A stretch of DNA of 64,000 nt from the NCBI RefSeq assembly GCF_042654985.1, contig NZ_JBHSMT010000023.1, positions 137,633 through 201,632 on the forward strand. The letters are read 5' to 3'. Positions within the stretch are counted from its first letter, which is position 1. Each line of letters begins with the position of its first letter. Source of the stretch: Paraherbaspirillum soli (lineage in GTDB: Bacteria > Pseudomonadota > Gammaproteobacteria > Burkholderiales > Burkholderiaceae_D). Position numbers and translations under genes: made by a program. This document shows positions 25,908-34,809 of this stretch, in pieces. A model generated the notes under the pieces. It searched no databases and was not told the DNA's origin. It saw only the letters and a list, made by a program, of their open reading frames with translations.

Positions 25908-26978
25908 TTAAGCCAATGCCTTGACTACCGCATCGCCCATCTCTTTGGTGCCAATTTTTGTCGTGCCTGCCTCATAGATATCAGCAGTACGCAAACCTTG
26001 TGCCAGCACCTTTTTGACAGCTCGCTCAACCCGGTCAGCCTGCTCCGCTTTGTTCAGCGAGAAGCGCAGCATCATTGCAACCGACAAAATGGTCGCCAGC
26101 GGATTGGCAATGCCCTTGCCCGCGATATCCGGCGCCGAACCGTGCGACGGCTCGTACAAACCCTTGTTGTTGGCATCCAGCGAAGCCGAAGGCAGCATGC
26201 CGATCGAACCGGTCAGCATCGCCGCAGCGTCGGACAAAATGTCGCCGAACATATTGCCGGTCACGATCACGTCGAATTTCTTCGGTGCGCGCACCAGCTG
26301 CATTGCCGCATTGTCAACATACATGTGATCGAGTGCGACATCCGGATATTCCCGGTGGACGTCGGTAACGATATCTTTCCAAAATTGGAAAGTTTCCAGC
26401 ACGTTGGCCTTGTCGACGCTGGTCAGGCGCTTGTCGCGCTTTTGCGCGGCCTGAAACGCCACATGGGCGATACGGCGGATTTCCGACTCGGCGTAGCGCA
26501 TGGTGTCAAAGCCTTCGCGCTCGCCCTTGAAAGCGCCGTCCGGCGCAATGCGCACGCCGCGCGGCTGCCCAAAATAAATATCGCCGGTCAATTCGCGGAT
26601 GATCAGGATGTCCAGTCCGGACACCACTTCCGGCTTCAGGGTCGATGCGCCCGCCAGTTCTGGATATAAGATTGCCGGCCGCAAATTGGCAAACAGGCCG
26701 AGATTCTTGCGCAGTCCCAGGATCGCCTGCTCCGGCCGCAAGGCTCGCTCCAGCGTGTCGTACTTCCAGTCGCCGACGGCGCCGAACAAAATGGCATCGG
26801 CTTCCTGCGCCAGCTTTAGCGTGCCATCCGGCAGCGGATGACCGTGGGCGACGTAACCGGCGCCGCCCACCGGCGCGCTTTCCAGCTCAAATTTCTCGTC
26901 GAGCGCATTCAGGACGTTGACCGCTTGTTCAACGATTTCGGGACCAATGCCATCGCCTGGCAAGATTGCAATTTTCAT
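25908..26978 (-). CDS. leuB: 3-isopropylmalate dehydrogenase
   Basis: A 356-residue NAD-dependent oxidative decarboxylase of leucine synthesis. It begins MKIAILPGDGIGPEI and contains RELTGDIYFGQPRG, the HxxYVD-type DHMYVDNAAM, and the cofactor segment EPSHGSAPDIAGKGIANP. Downstream of leuD, upstream of asd, same strand. Confidence 0.97.
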   Translation of the reverse strand: MKIAILPGDGIGPEIVEQAVNVLNALDEKFELESAPVGGAGYVAHGHPLPDGTLKLAQEADAILFGAVGDWKYDTLERALRPEQAILGLRKNLGLFANLRPAILYPELAGASTLKPEVVSGLDILIIRELTGDIYFGQPRGVRIAPDGAFKGEREGFDTMRYAESEIRRIAHVAFQAAQKRDKRLTSVDKANVLETFQFWKDIVTDVHREYPDVALDHMYVDNAAMQLVRAPKKFDVIVTGNMFGDILSDAAAMLTGSIGMLPSASLDANNKGLYEPSHGSAPDIAGKGIANPLATILSVAMMLRFSLNKAEQADRVERAVKKVLAQGLRTADIYEAGTTKIGTKEMGDAVVKALA

Positions 26979-27057
26979 TTTTTCCTGGAATTTTCTTGGG
27001 AATTCGGTTGCTCAAAAAAACGCTGACGGCGGCGCTCGGGAGCAGAATCAATACAAT

Positions 27058-27705
27058 TCAAATCGTATTGCCCAGCCACGGTTGCGCAGCCAAATGACGC
27101 TCTTCAAAATCGCGAATCTTGTCGGCCTGGCGCAGGGTCAGTCCGATATCGTCAAGACCGTTCAGCAGGCAGTATTTGCGGAATTCGCCGACTTCGAATG
27201 GATAGCTGAGGCTGCCGTTGGCGGCGGCGACCAACTGTTTTTCAAGGTCGATGACCAGACGGAAGCCCGGGACAGCCTTGACTTCGTCGAATAGACGATC
27301 GATCTGCGCTTCCGGCAGGACGATGGGCAGCAAGCCGTTCTTGAAGCAATTATTGAAAAAGATATCGGCAAAGCTCGGCGCGATCACGGCGCGGAAACCA
27401 TATTGATCAAGCGCCCACGGCGCGTGTTCGCGCGACGAGCCGCAACCGAAATTTTTGCGGGTCAACAGAATCGAAGCACCTTGATAACGCGCTTGATTCA
27501 AGACGAAATCAGGGTTCAGCGGACGACGGGAATTATCCATGCCTGGCTCGCCATGATCCAGATAACGCCACTCGTCGAACAAATTCGGACCGAAACCGGT
27601 GCGCTGAATCGACTTCAGGAATTGCTTCGGAATGATGGCATCGGTATCGACGTTAGCGCGATCCAGCGGCGCCACCAAACCATCCAAAACAGTAAATTTA
27701 TTCAT
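27058..27705 (-). CDS. leuD: 3-isopropylmalate dehydratase small subunit
   Basis: A 215-residue swivel-domain subunit that pairs with LeuC. It shows ANVDTDAIIPKQFLK near the N-terminus and the substrate loop GCGSSREHAPW. Between the entericidin-like gene and leuB on the same strand. Confidence 0.97.
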   Translation of the reverse strand: MNKFTVLDGLVAPLDRANVDTDAIIPKQFLKSIQRTGFGPNLFDEWRYLDHGEPGMDNSRRPLNPDFVLNQARYQGASILLTRKNFGCGSSREHAPWALDQYGFRAVIAPSFADIFFNNCFKNGLLPIVLPEAQIDRLFDEVKAVPGFRLVIDLEKQLVAAANGSLSYPFEVGEFRKYCLLNGLDDIGLTLRQADKIRDFEERHLAAQPWLGNTI

Positions 27706-27746
27706 GACTTTTGTATTCCATTATCGGATTGCGTGCATGCGCTCTA

Positions 27747-27872
27747 TCATTTGCCCTGCATTTTTTCGCCGACGTGCTCGATGTCCTTGCCAAAACCGTG
27801 AACGGTATTGCAGGCCACCAGCGTGGATCCAACGGCAATCAACAGAAAGAGTGTGACAATTTTTTTCATCAT
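27747..27872 (-). CDS. Entericidin A/B-like small lipopeptide
   Basis: A 41-residue lipoprotein between leuC and leuD. It has a lysine-rich start, a hydrophobic core, a lipobox-like LVAC with Cys21 as the likely lipidated residue, and a short tail NTVHGFGKDIEHVGEKMQ that resembles entericidins, which often contain G-x-GxD-x3-G. ATG 27872 (or 27869) follows AAGAGAG. In Burkholderiales a gene of this type is commonly found between leuC and leuD. Its function, possibly envelope stress or programmed lysis in the E. coli pair, is not established here. Confidence 0.85.
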   Translation of the reverse strand: MMKKIVTLFLLIAVGSTLVACNTVHGFGKDIEHVGEKMQGK

Positions 27873-27883
27873 TTTGAGCTCTC

Positions 27884-29284
27884 TTACAGGGAACGGACAT
27901 CAACGAAATGACCTGCGATACCGGCCGCCGCAGCCATTGCCGGACTCACCAGATGGGTCCGGCCGCCGGCACCCTGGCGGCCTTCGAAATTACGGTTGGA
28001 GGTTGAGGCGCAACGTTCGCCCGGCTCCAGCCGATCGGCATTCATTGCCAGGCACATGGAACAGCCCGGCTCGCGCCATTCGAATCCGGCATCCTTGAAA
28101 ATCTTGTCCAGCCCTTCGCTTTCGGCCTGCTCCTTGACCAGCCCGGAACCCGGCACCACCATCGCCAGCTTGACGTTGGACGCGCGGAATTTGCCGCGCA
28201 CCACGGCTGCTGCCGCGCGCAAATCCTCGATCCGGGAATTGGTGCAGGAGCCGATAAACACTTTATCGATCAGGATATCTTGCATCGCAGTATTCGGCTT
28301 CAACGCCATGTAGGCCAGCGCCTTTTCCATGCCGTCCCGCTTGGTGGCGTCTTTTTCCTGATCAGGATCCGGCACTCGGCCGTCGATCGCCACCACCATT
28401 TCAGGCGATGTGCCCCAGGTCACTTGCGGTTTGATTTCAGTGGCATCCAGCGTCACCACCAGGTCGAACTTGGCGCCCTGATCGGAATGCAAAGTGCGCC
28501 AGTAATCTACTGCAAGGTCCCAATGTGGCCCTGACGGAGAGAACGGACGGCCTTTGACGTAATCGATGGTGGTGTCATCGACCGCAATCATGCCGGCCCG
28601 CGCACCGGCTTCAATCGCCATGTTGCAGACTGTCATGCGGCCTTCCATCGACAATGCGCGGATGGTCGAACCGGCGAATTCGATCGCGTAGCCGGTACCG
28701 CCTGCGGTGCCGATCTTGCCGATGATCGCCAGCACGATGTCTTTGGCCGTGATGCCGTTCGGAATCTCGCCGTCGACTTGCACCAGCATGGATTTGGATT
28801 TTTTGGCCAGCAGGGTCTGAGTGGCCAGCACGTGCTCGACTTCGGAAGTGCCGATGCCGTGCGCCAGACAGCCGAACGCGCCGTGGGTCGAGGTGTGCGA
28901 ATCGCCGCACACCACGGTCATGCCGGGCAAGGTAGCGCCCTGCTCCGGCCCGATCACATGGACGATGCCCTGACGGTGGTCGCTCATGCTGAAATAGGTC
29001 AGCCCATAAGCCTTGGCATTGGCGTCCAGCGTCTCGACTTGCAGACGCGAGGTCTGGTCGGCGATGCCGTTGGCGCGATCGGTGGTCGGCACGTTGTGGT
29101 CGGCCACCATCAGATTGGCCGGAACCCGCCACGGCTGGCGGCCTGCCAGGCGCAGCCCCTCGAAAGCCTGGGGGCTGGTCACTTCATGCAACAGATGACG
29201 ATCGATATATAGAATCGCCGTGCCATCCTCTTCGGTATGGACGACGTGAGATTCCCAGAGTTTGTCGTAGAGCGTTTTTAGCAT
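27884..29284 (-). CDS. leuC: 3-isopropylmalate dehydratase large subunit
   Basis: A 466-residue aconitase-family subunit. The iron-sulfur cysteines are in VFIGSCTNSRIEDL and the pair GCSMCLAMN. ATG 29284 begins the conserved MLKTLYDKLWE; the open frame to 29311 adds unrelated residues. First gene of the leuC-ecn-leuD-leuB set. Confidence 0.97.
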   Translation of the reverse strand: MLKTLYDKLWESHVVHTEEDGTAILYIDRHLLHEVTSPQAFEGLRLAGRQPWRVPANLMVADHNVPTTDRANGIADQTSRLQVETLDANAKAYGLTYFSMSDHRQGIVHVIGPEQGATLPGMTVVCGDSHTSTHGAFGCLAHGIGTSEVEHVLATQTLLAKKSKSMLVQVDGEIPNGITAKDIVLAIIGKIGTAGGTGYAIEFAGSTIRALSMEGRMTVCNMAIEAGARAGMIAVDDTTIDYVKGRPFSPSGPHWDLAVDYWRTLHSDQGAKFDLVVTLDATEIKPQVTWGTSPEMVVAIDGRVPDPDQEKDATKRDGMEKALAYMALKPNTAMQDILIDKVFIGSCTNSRIEDLRAAAAVVRGKFRASNVKLAMVVPGSGLVKEQAESEGLDKIFKDAGFEWREPGCSMCLAMNADRLEPGERCASTSNRNFEGRQGAGGRTHLVSPAMAAAAGIAGHFVDVRSL

Positions 29285-29446
29285 GATCGATTCGCGTTCG
29301 AGGCCGCGCAAAACAGTGAATTTAGCTCTTGATTATGCCATAGATGCGGACGCCAAACCCTTTTGCTTGCAGCGAATGCGATGGCAAAACAGCAAGTGCC
29401 ACCATCATTTCAACCAGCTTTGTTGCTCTCGAGTCAAGCTATTGCC

Positions 29447-29588
29447 CCCTCCCTAAAAACCGTAGCGAGCGGCCCAAGGTCTGGGGAAGAAGCGCAGCCG
29501 TACGGAGGTACGGCGACGAATATGTCACCCCTGCAGCCCAGAGATTGGCGAGTTTGCCAAACCCTGCAGTAGGTTTTTAGAGGTGCCC
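29447..29588 (+). repeat. Inverted-repeat element, copy A
   Basis: First of four copies of a 120-142 bp element with terminal inverted repeats CTCTAAAAACC / GGTTTTTAGAG. The inner part starts GTAGCGAGCGGCCCAAGG and ends AACCCTGCAGTAGG, and contains a small hairpin GCCGTAC-loop-GTACGGC. Here the left arm is degenerate (CCTCCCTAAAAACC). Lies between leuC and the EamA gene. No coding capacity. Confidence 0.85.
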
Positions 29589-29593
29589 TATTG

Positions 29594-30466
29594 TCACGGT
29601 CGCCCAAAGCGCAAAGCCGTGAGTTTCCCGGTCGCCAGGGCGGTCCCGAACAGGACGATCAGGCAACCCGCCAGCATGGTCGGCGTCACTTCCTCCTTCA
29701 GGAAAATCGCGCCCCAGATCATGCCGAAGATAGGAATCAGAAACGTCACCGAAGCGGTATAGGCGGAACCGGCGCTTTCCAGCAAGCGGTAGAAAATGGC
29801 GTAGGCGATACCGGTGCAGAGCACCCCCAAGCCGAGCACCGCGTACCAGGCGGTCGATGAAATCGGCACCGCGGGCCAATACAGCAGCGCCAGCGGCAGC
29901 AGTACCACGGTGGCAAAAAACTGGCTGCCGAAGGCGACCACGAACGGCGGCACGCCGGCCAGCCGCTGTTTCGAATAATTGATGGCGATGCCGTAGAACA
30001 GCGTGGCCAGCAGCACCGCAGCAATCGCCAGCCAGACACTGGGCAGGCCCTCGCCGATCTTGTTCCACACCAGCGTCAACACCCCCACCATGCCGACCAG
30101 CAAGCCGATCACCTGGGTGCGCGCCATTGGGGTCCTCAACCACAAGAAGGCAATCAGCGCCGTCCACAGCGGCATGGTCGCGTTCAGGATCGCATCGAAG
30201 CCGGCGCTCAGGTAGAGCGTCGAGTACGCGAACAGGCAAAAAGGCAGCGCCGAATTGACAATCCCGAGCAACAGCAGCGGCCCGGCATTCTTGCGCAGAT
30301 GATCGCGGGAGGCGGCCGAGCGCAGCACCGGCAGCAATACCACCGCTGCTATGCCTACCCGCAAGGCGATCAGCGGCACCGGGCCAAACTCCGGCGTGCC
30401 GACGCGCATGAAAAGAAAGGATGCGCCCCAGATGGCGGCGAGAATCAAAAGTTCGACGATATTCAT
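29594..30466 (-). CDS. EamA/DMT family transporter
   Basis: A 290-residue membrane protein with ten predicted segments and two EamA repeats. It opens with NIVELLILAAIWGASFLFMR and has the typical GxxxP stretches. Such proteins export metabolites or amino acids; the substrate is unknown. ATG 30466 was chosen, since the open frame upstream to 30748 is low in hydrophobicity and unlike the family. Its stop is 6 bp from repeat copy A. Confidence 0.9.
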   Translation of the reverse strand: MNIVELLILAAIWGASFLFMRVGTPEFGPVPLIALRVGIAAVVLLPVLRSAASRDHLRKNAGPLLLLGIVNSALPFCLFAYSTLYLSAGFDAILNATMPLWTALIAFLWLRTPMARTQVIGLLVGMVGVLTLVWNKIGEGLPSVWLAIAAVLLATLFYGIAINYSKQRLAGVPPFVVAFGSQFFATVVLLPLALLYWPAVPISSTAWYAVLGLGVLCTGIAYAIFYRLLESAGSAYTASVTFLIPIFGMIWGAIFLKEEVTPTMLAGCLIVLFGTALATGKLTALRFGRP

Positions 30467-31285
30467 TGTTGGCTTTGCGTTCGGATTGAAGTGGACAGCG
30501 ATGGTACTGCTGGATTTGGCAAAACGCACATCGCACCCGGATTGTAAGCGGACTAAAACAAACGGTCTGGTCAAATTCGGACATGGATGCACATGCCGCA
30601 GATTTTTGCAATCGAGCATCATCCCAGAAAAACAGCAGCGAAGAAATGTCCGCCAAAAAATATATGACGCGAGATCGAGCGCATCGATTCCGGTTACCGC
30701 TCGATGATGGCTTTCGCCAACTGAACGCCGGGCGCGACGGGACGCCATCTCAGCTTATGCACGGTTGAGCTTGCCTCGTCATCGACCGATAGTTACCGGC
30801 CTTATTTCCGCCCCTTATTTCCCATCATTAATAGCTTGTCAAATTTGACGTAAATACAATAACCGCCCACCCCTCCTTGGCGGTTTTTACCATTCTGTCG
30901 CAGCCGTTGCCGATTTTGGAAAACTAGCCAAATCCGCCATCGCCGCTGTCCGAACCTGACAGGGTTTTGTCATTAACACCTTGATCAGCACTCCTATTAT
31001 CAGATCAACGCAAACGCACTTCTTCGACAGCATCGGTGTTGATCAACACAAAGACCCACACGCCGATCACGCTGCCAGCTGTCGAAAAAAGACATTTTCG
31101 TTTTGAGGCTGCTAGCCATTCGCAATTCCTGTTGCCGCATTTGAAGCTCGTTTTCATCAGACGAACTTGCGCGACTCAGTGCGTTGCAAACATGACTGCT
31201 GCCTATGGCAACTCTTGTCTATAGATCGGGGCGTATAGGCGAGACACACAGGTGAATAAGCCCCAAAACCTCAGGAGAAACAAAG
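30467..31285. other. 819 bp intergenic region without a recognisable gene
   Basis: It must contain the EamA promoter on the minus strand and the promoter of the low-complexity operon on the plus strand. I see short open frames only, none with a good ribosome binding site or recognisable protein. One plus-strand stem-loop with a T-tract is listed separately. Confidence 0.5.
30861..30888 (+). terminator. Orphan plus-strand rho-independent terminator
   Basis: A 7 bp stem AACCGCC / GGCGGTT with an 11-base loop runs into TTTTTAC. No plus-strand gene ends nearby, so it may end a small RNA or an unannotated short transcript. Confidence 0.6.
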
Positions 31286-31996
31286 ATGAAAAAGCAAATT
31301 CTTGCCGCATCCATCACTGCATTGTTCGCAGTCTCGGCATTCGCATGGTCAGGCTCAACTACCACCACAACCACCACCATTACCCCCACCATCACTTCTG
31401 CCGCATCTGCCAATTCAACTGGCGGGCTCGGCGGCAACGGCGGGGCTGCAAGTTCCGGTGCTGCCACTGGTGGAGCATCGACCGGCGGCACTGCAACCGG
31501 CGGCGCTGCAACCCAAACCAACACCGCCGGCGTGGCTAACACTGGCGGCAACTGGACCGGGCAAGGTGGTGTGACGTCCAGCGGTGGCGCAACCAGCGCC
31601 GGCAATACGACTGGCGGCAGCGCAACTGGCGGCGGCAATCCTGCTGTCAGCAGCGGCTCCGCTACTGGTGGCGGCGCCTCTGTCGGAAATCATTCAAAAG
31701 TCTCAGGGGGAGTTAGTGGCGGCGACGCCAGTGCCAGCGGCGGCCTTGCTGCTTCCGGCTCGACCAAGGTAGGAGGCACCTACGGCAGCGTCCAGTCCAA
31801 CAATGGCAATTCACTCGCCAGCGGTGGCTATCAATCGTCCAGCACCGGCAATGCCAATTCTTCGGCTGACTACAACAGCAATACCGCAGGCTGGGCTAAA
31901 TCAGTCAACATCGGCGGCGACACCTGGACCGGCAAAGCAATTGGCGGCGACGGTGGTGCAGGCGGCGATGCATGGGCCAAAGCTATTGCGAAGTAG
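31286..31996 (+). CDS. Secreted Gly/Thr/Ser/Ala-rich low-complexity protein
   Basis: A 236-residue protein with a clear Sec signal peptide (MKKQILAASITALFAVSAFA, cut near residue 20). After a Thr-rich tract comes a long array of short units such as GGAATQT and TGGAATGG rich in Gly, Ala, Ser, Thr and Asn, without cysteine. The C-terminus turns to GDTWTGKAIGGDGGAGGDAW. Ribosome binding site GGAG lies 9 bp upstream. It starts a plus-strand set with the next two genes. Composition suggests an extended or fibre-forming surface protein, but I do not recognise the family and give no function. Confidence 0.85.
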   Translation: MKKQILAASITALFAVSAFAWSGSTTTTTTTITPTITSAASANSTGGLGGNGGAASSGAATGGASTGGTATGGAATQTNTAGVANTGGNWTGQGGVTSSGGATSAGNTTGGSATGGGNPAVSSGSATGGGASVGNHSKVSGGVSGGDASASGGLAASGSTKVGGTYGSVQSNNGNSLASGGYQSSSTGNANSSADYNSNTAGWAKSVNIGGDTWTGKAIGGDGGAGGDAWAKAIAK

Positions 31997-32113
31997 GCCA
32001 CCAAGAGCTACGACTAGCTACGCCTCGGCTACTGATGAGTAGAGAGTGCCGGAGGGAGAGGGAAAGGCGACTTTCCCTCTGGTTTGCAATACCAATATTA
32101 CGAAGGAGAAACC

Positions 32114-32980
32114 ATGAAACGCCACCTTATAGGTATTCTGGTAGCCTCAATATTCACAGTACCAGCAGTGGCCCACGAATCATCCGCACCGGCGCCAGCA
32201 CCAACCTCGTCATCCAACTCCACCTCGACCTCATCTGGTGGTGCCGGCGGTGCTGGCGGAGCCGCATCGGGTGGTTCGGCAACCGGCGGCACAGCGACCA
32301 ACACCGTCGCAGGCACCTCAGGTGCGAATGCAACCGGCGGCACCTCAAGAGCAGCCGGCGGCAGCGCCAATGTGACCCTGTCGGTTACCTTGCCTAGCAC
32401 CGCATCCGGCACATCAGGCACTGGCACCGCAGCCGGCGCAACCACGTCAGCCGTGGGCGATCCCGGCAGCAGCCCGAACAATACCAAGGCGACGGTTGAT
32501 TACACCGGCAGTTATTCGATCAAGACCACCCCGAATGTCGTGGCGCCATCGTTGACCACCACCTTGTCCGACACTTGCATGGGCTCGGTATCGTTTGGCG
32601 TGTCGGTCACCGGTTTTGGTGCGACCGCCGCTTCCACCATGGTGGATCAGGCCTGCGTGCGTCGACTCGATGCCCGGGAGTTTCGCTCAATGGGCATGAA
32701 TGACGTTGCGCTTGCGCTACTGTGCCAAGGCGAGGCAAATCGCAAGGCCGTCGAGTCCACCGGCCGTTCTTGCCCCGGCATGGAAAAACCGGCGGCAACT
32801 GCGCCTTCCACCGACATAGGCCATAGCGGCGCCGGCAGCGTGATAGGACAAAACAGCGCAAGCAGTGTGGGAGCAACCAGCACAAGCAATGTAGTGCAAC
32901 CACAGGTCAACGATCCAATTATCCGATCCCGGCTTGGCATGGATCCTTTGCCTGATCTTTCCTTGGCTAAAGATCATTAA
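32114..32980 (+). CDS. Secreted low-complexity protein with conserved Cys-containing C-terminal domain
   Basis: A 288-residue protein with signal peptide (MKRHLIGILVASIFTVPAVA). The first half is Ser/Thr/Gly/Ala-rich like its neighbour. From about residue 130 it becomes ordinary: LSDTCMGSVSFGVSVTGFG, then VDQACVRRLDAREFRSMGMN and ALALLCQGEANR, with four cysteines that could form two disulfides. I have an impression of this DTCMGS/CVRRLDAR block from other betaproteobacterial secreted proteins next to phage- or pilus-like genes, but cannot name a family. GAAGGAG lies 6 bp upstream of ATG 32114. The 117 bp gap from the first gene and shared composition argue for one operon. Confidence 0.85.
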   Translation: MKRHLIGILVASIFTVPAVAHESSAPAPAPTSSSNSTSTSSGGAGGAGGAASGGSATGGTATNTVAGTSGANATGGTSRAAGGSANVTLSVTLPSTASGTSGTGTAAGATTSAVGDPGSSPNNTKATVDYTGSYSIKTTPNVVAPSLTTTLSDTCMGSVSFGVSVTGFGATAASTMVDQACVRRLDAREFRSMGMNDVALALLCQGEANRKAVESTGRSCPGMEKPAATAPSTDIGHSGAGSVIGQNSASSVGATSTSNVVQPQVNDPIIRSRLGMDPLPDLSLAKDH

Positions 32981-33039
32981 ATTCCAATGCAAGAACAGCA
33001 GAAGCAGCAGAGACAATAAAGACAACACGAGGGTCTGCC

Positions 33040-33333
33040 ATGAAGCAAAAGCCAGTCTTGAGCGAGCAGATTGCTGCCGCTCTCAAACAGGAGGAGCTTG
33101 GCATGCCATTGGCCGATGTACTGCGTCAGGCAGGGATTAGCGAACGCACCTTCCTCAATTGGAAGAAACAGTACGGCGCCCTTCCCGCTTATCCGAACGC
33201 CTTGAAAAACCTGCTGGAAGAAAATGCCAAACTGAAACAAATCGTGGCCGAGCTGACACTGGAAAATTCTCGTCTGCAGGATGCGCTGAACGACCATCGA
33301 GGGAGTAATGAATCCTATAATTTCCCCGACTGA
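33040..33333 (+). CDS. Orphan IS3-family OrfA-like HTH protein
   Basis: A 97-residue protein that resembles OrfA of IS3-family elements. Residues about 8-45 form a helix-turn-helix (SEQIAAALKQEELG ... GISERTFLNWKKQYG), followed by a leucine-zipper-like coiled coil (NLLEENAKLKQIVAELTLEN). The tail diverges. No OrfB (DDE integrase) follows and no terminal inverted repeats are seen, so it is not a working insertion sequence. It begins 59 bp after the second low-complexity gene with GAGGG upstream, in the same direction, and may be a domesticated DNA-binding regulator or partner of that operon. Confidence 0.8.
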   Translation: MKQKPVLSEQIAAALKQEELGMPLADVLRQAGISERTFLNWKKQYGALPAYPNALKNLLEENAKLKQIVAELTLENSRLQDALNDHRGSNESYNFPD

Positions 33334-33496
33334 TTTTTTTCAGCGAACCATGGTGCAGGCGGACTGGCGACAACACGACCGTCCAGCGCCGCACCTGGTG
33401 AAAACTCATCTCGGCCGGCTACGCCGTTGCCATCAGAATATGTTCCTGCGTTTGCCCCAGCTAACGCACGCCAATCCCATGTACGCGGATATATAA
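33308..33496 (+). CDS. Possible small protein overlapping the OrfA-like gene
   Basis: A 62-codon frame whose ATG has a very good ribosome binding site (GAGGGAGTA directly upstream) and overlaps the OrfA-like gene by 26 bp in another frame. The product is basic, rich in His/Arg, and unrelated to IS3 OrfB as far as I can see. Support is the start signal and position only. Confidence 0.35.
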   Translation: MNPIISPTDFFQRTMVQADWRQHDRPAPHLVKTHLGRLRRCHQNMFLRLPQLTHANPMYADI

Positions 33497-33608
33497 CAAT
33501 AAAAAACTGGACAATTCTTAGTTTTAGATAAGAATAAGTGTAGGCAATTTATTAATGAAAATTTGCCAACCAGCAATAAGAAGTAAGACATGCTGTAGGG
33601 AGAGTCTC

Positions 33609-34670
33609 ATGGATATCGGGTGCTTAAAGACACTTGAAGCGATAGACGACAGCAGCGCGACCAGACATATTGGCATCATCGTTTTCGATGGCGTCGTATT
33701 AGCCGACGTCGTTGGCGCAGCAGACGTTTTTGGCATTGGCGACAAACTTATTTCCACCGTATTCCCTGGCACCACGCGCTACGCCGTGTCGGTGCTCTCG
33801 ATCGCCGGCGGCATGGTCATGTCATCCGCTTCAGTGCAGATCATGACGGCAGCGCTGGCATCGTTCGACGACTGCCGATTCGATACCCTCCTGATCGCCA
33901 GCGGCACTGGCAGTTTCGACGCTTACCACGATCCCGAGCTGCTCGCATGGCTGCAGAAAATGCGCGGTAACGTGCGTCGCATCGCCGCCATCTGCACCGG
34001 CGTGTTCGTGCTCGGCGCTGCCGGATTCCTGAACAACCGCCGTGCCACCACGCACTGGGCGCTACTGGACAAGCTGGCGCGTGAATTTCCGCAAATCAGG
34101 ATTGATCGGGAAGCGCAGATCACCGAAGACGATGACATTTTTACGTCATGCGATGTCGGCATGGCAGCCGATCTGGCGCTACGTTTGCTGGAAAGCGATC
34201 TCGGCCCATCCGTGGCGCGTCGGGTGGCCGAAAGTATCGTCGTATGTCAGCGCCGCCGGGACACCTCGCCCGCCAGCCACACCACCCATAGGACCCACGC
34301 CGCGCCATCCAGCGAACCGGCAAAAACCAATAAAATCCACAAGGCATCCTTATGGTTCGTCGAACATCTGGCCGAACCCATCAGCGCCGCCGATGCCGCA
34401 AATTTCGTTTCCATGAGCGAGCGCAATTTCGTGCGTCAGTTCAAGCGCGAGACCGGGCAAACCCCGCACGACTTCCTGCTCAAGCTACGACTGGACGCGG
34501 TACGCCAGCAATTGACCGAAACCGATTTGCCGATCGACAAAATAGCCCGGCGTTGCGGCTTATTCAGTGGTGAGCACGTAGCCAAACTGTTCCGCAAACA
34601 TATGTCCGCTTCTCCGACCGAATATCGCAAGGGCAACCGACTATCGAAAAATATCAGCCAGTTCGCTTGA
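33609..34670 (+). CDS. GlxA-type AraC family regulator with DJ-1/PfpI domain
   Basis: A 353-residue regulator. The N-terminal two thirds are a DJ-1/PfpI-like domain (IIVFDGVVLADVVGAADVFG, then AAICTGVFVLGAAGFLNNR with the conserved nucleophile-elbow Cys), and the C-terminal 100 residues hold two AraC helix-turn-helix motifs (SAADAANFVSMSERNFVRQF and IDKIARRCGLFSGEHVAKLF). ATG 33609 has GGGAG upstream. Targets are unknown; it precedes the diguanylate cyclase gene by 139 bp. Confidence 0.9.
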   Translation: MDIGCLKTLEAIDDSSATRHIGIIVFDGVVLADVVGAADVFGIGDKLISTVFPGTTRYAVSVLSIAGGMVMSSASVQIMTAALASFDDCRFDTLLIASGTGSFDAYHDPELLAWLQKMRGNVRRIAAICTGVFVLGAAGFLNNRRATTHWALLDKLAREFPQIRIDREAQITEDDDIFTSCDVGMAADLALRLLESDLGPSVARRVAESIVVCQRRRDTSPASHTTHRTHAAPSSEPAKTNKIHKASLWFVEHLAEPISAADAANFVSMSERNFVRQFKRETGQTPHDFLLKLRLDAVRQQLTETDLPIDKIARRCGLFSGEHVAKLFRKHMSASPTEYRKGNRLSKNISQFA

Positions 34671-34809
34671 TCACCGCGACAGTGAGTTCACTGCATTTCC
34701 AAGCAAGCAATCGGCACCGCACTACGGCTTTTTTCTCGATAGGCCGCGCTGGAGGAACAACAGCAATAGCAGAGTGATTTTTCCCAGGACTGGCTCGGCA
34801 AGCACTTCG

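Noticed and set aside
29447..29588. Rho-independent terminators as explanation of the 130 bp repeats
   Set aside because: The conserved interior and shared ends across four unrelated gene contexts go well beyond simple terminators, although they may act as such secondarily.
33040..33333. Complete IS3-family insertion sequence
   Set aside because: Only an OrfA-like gene is present. No OrfB integrase frame follows and I found no terminal inverted repeats around it.
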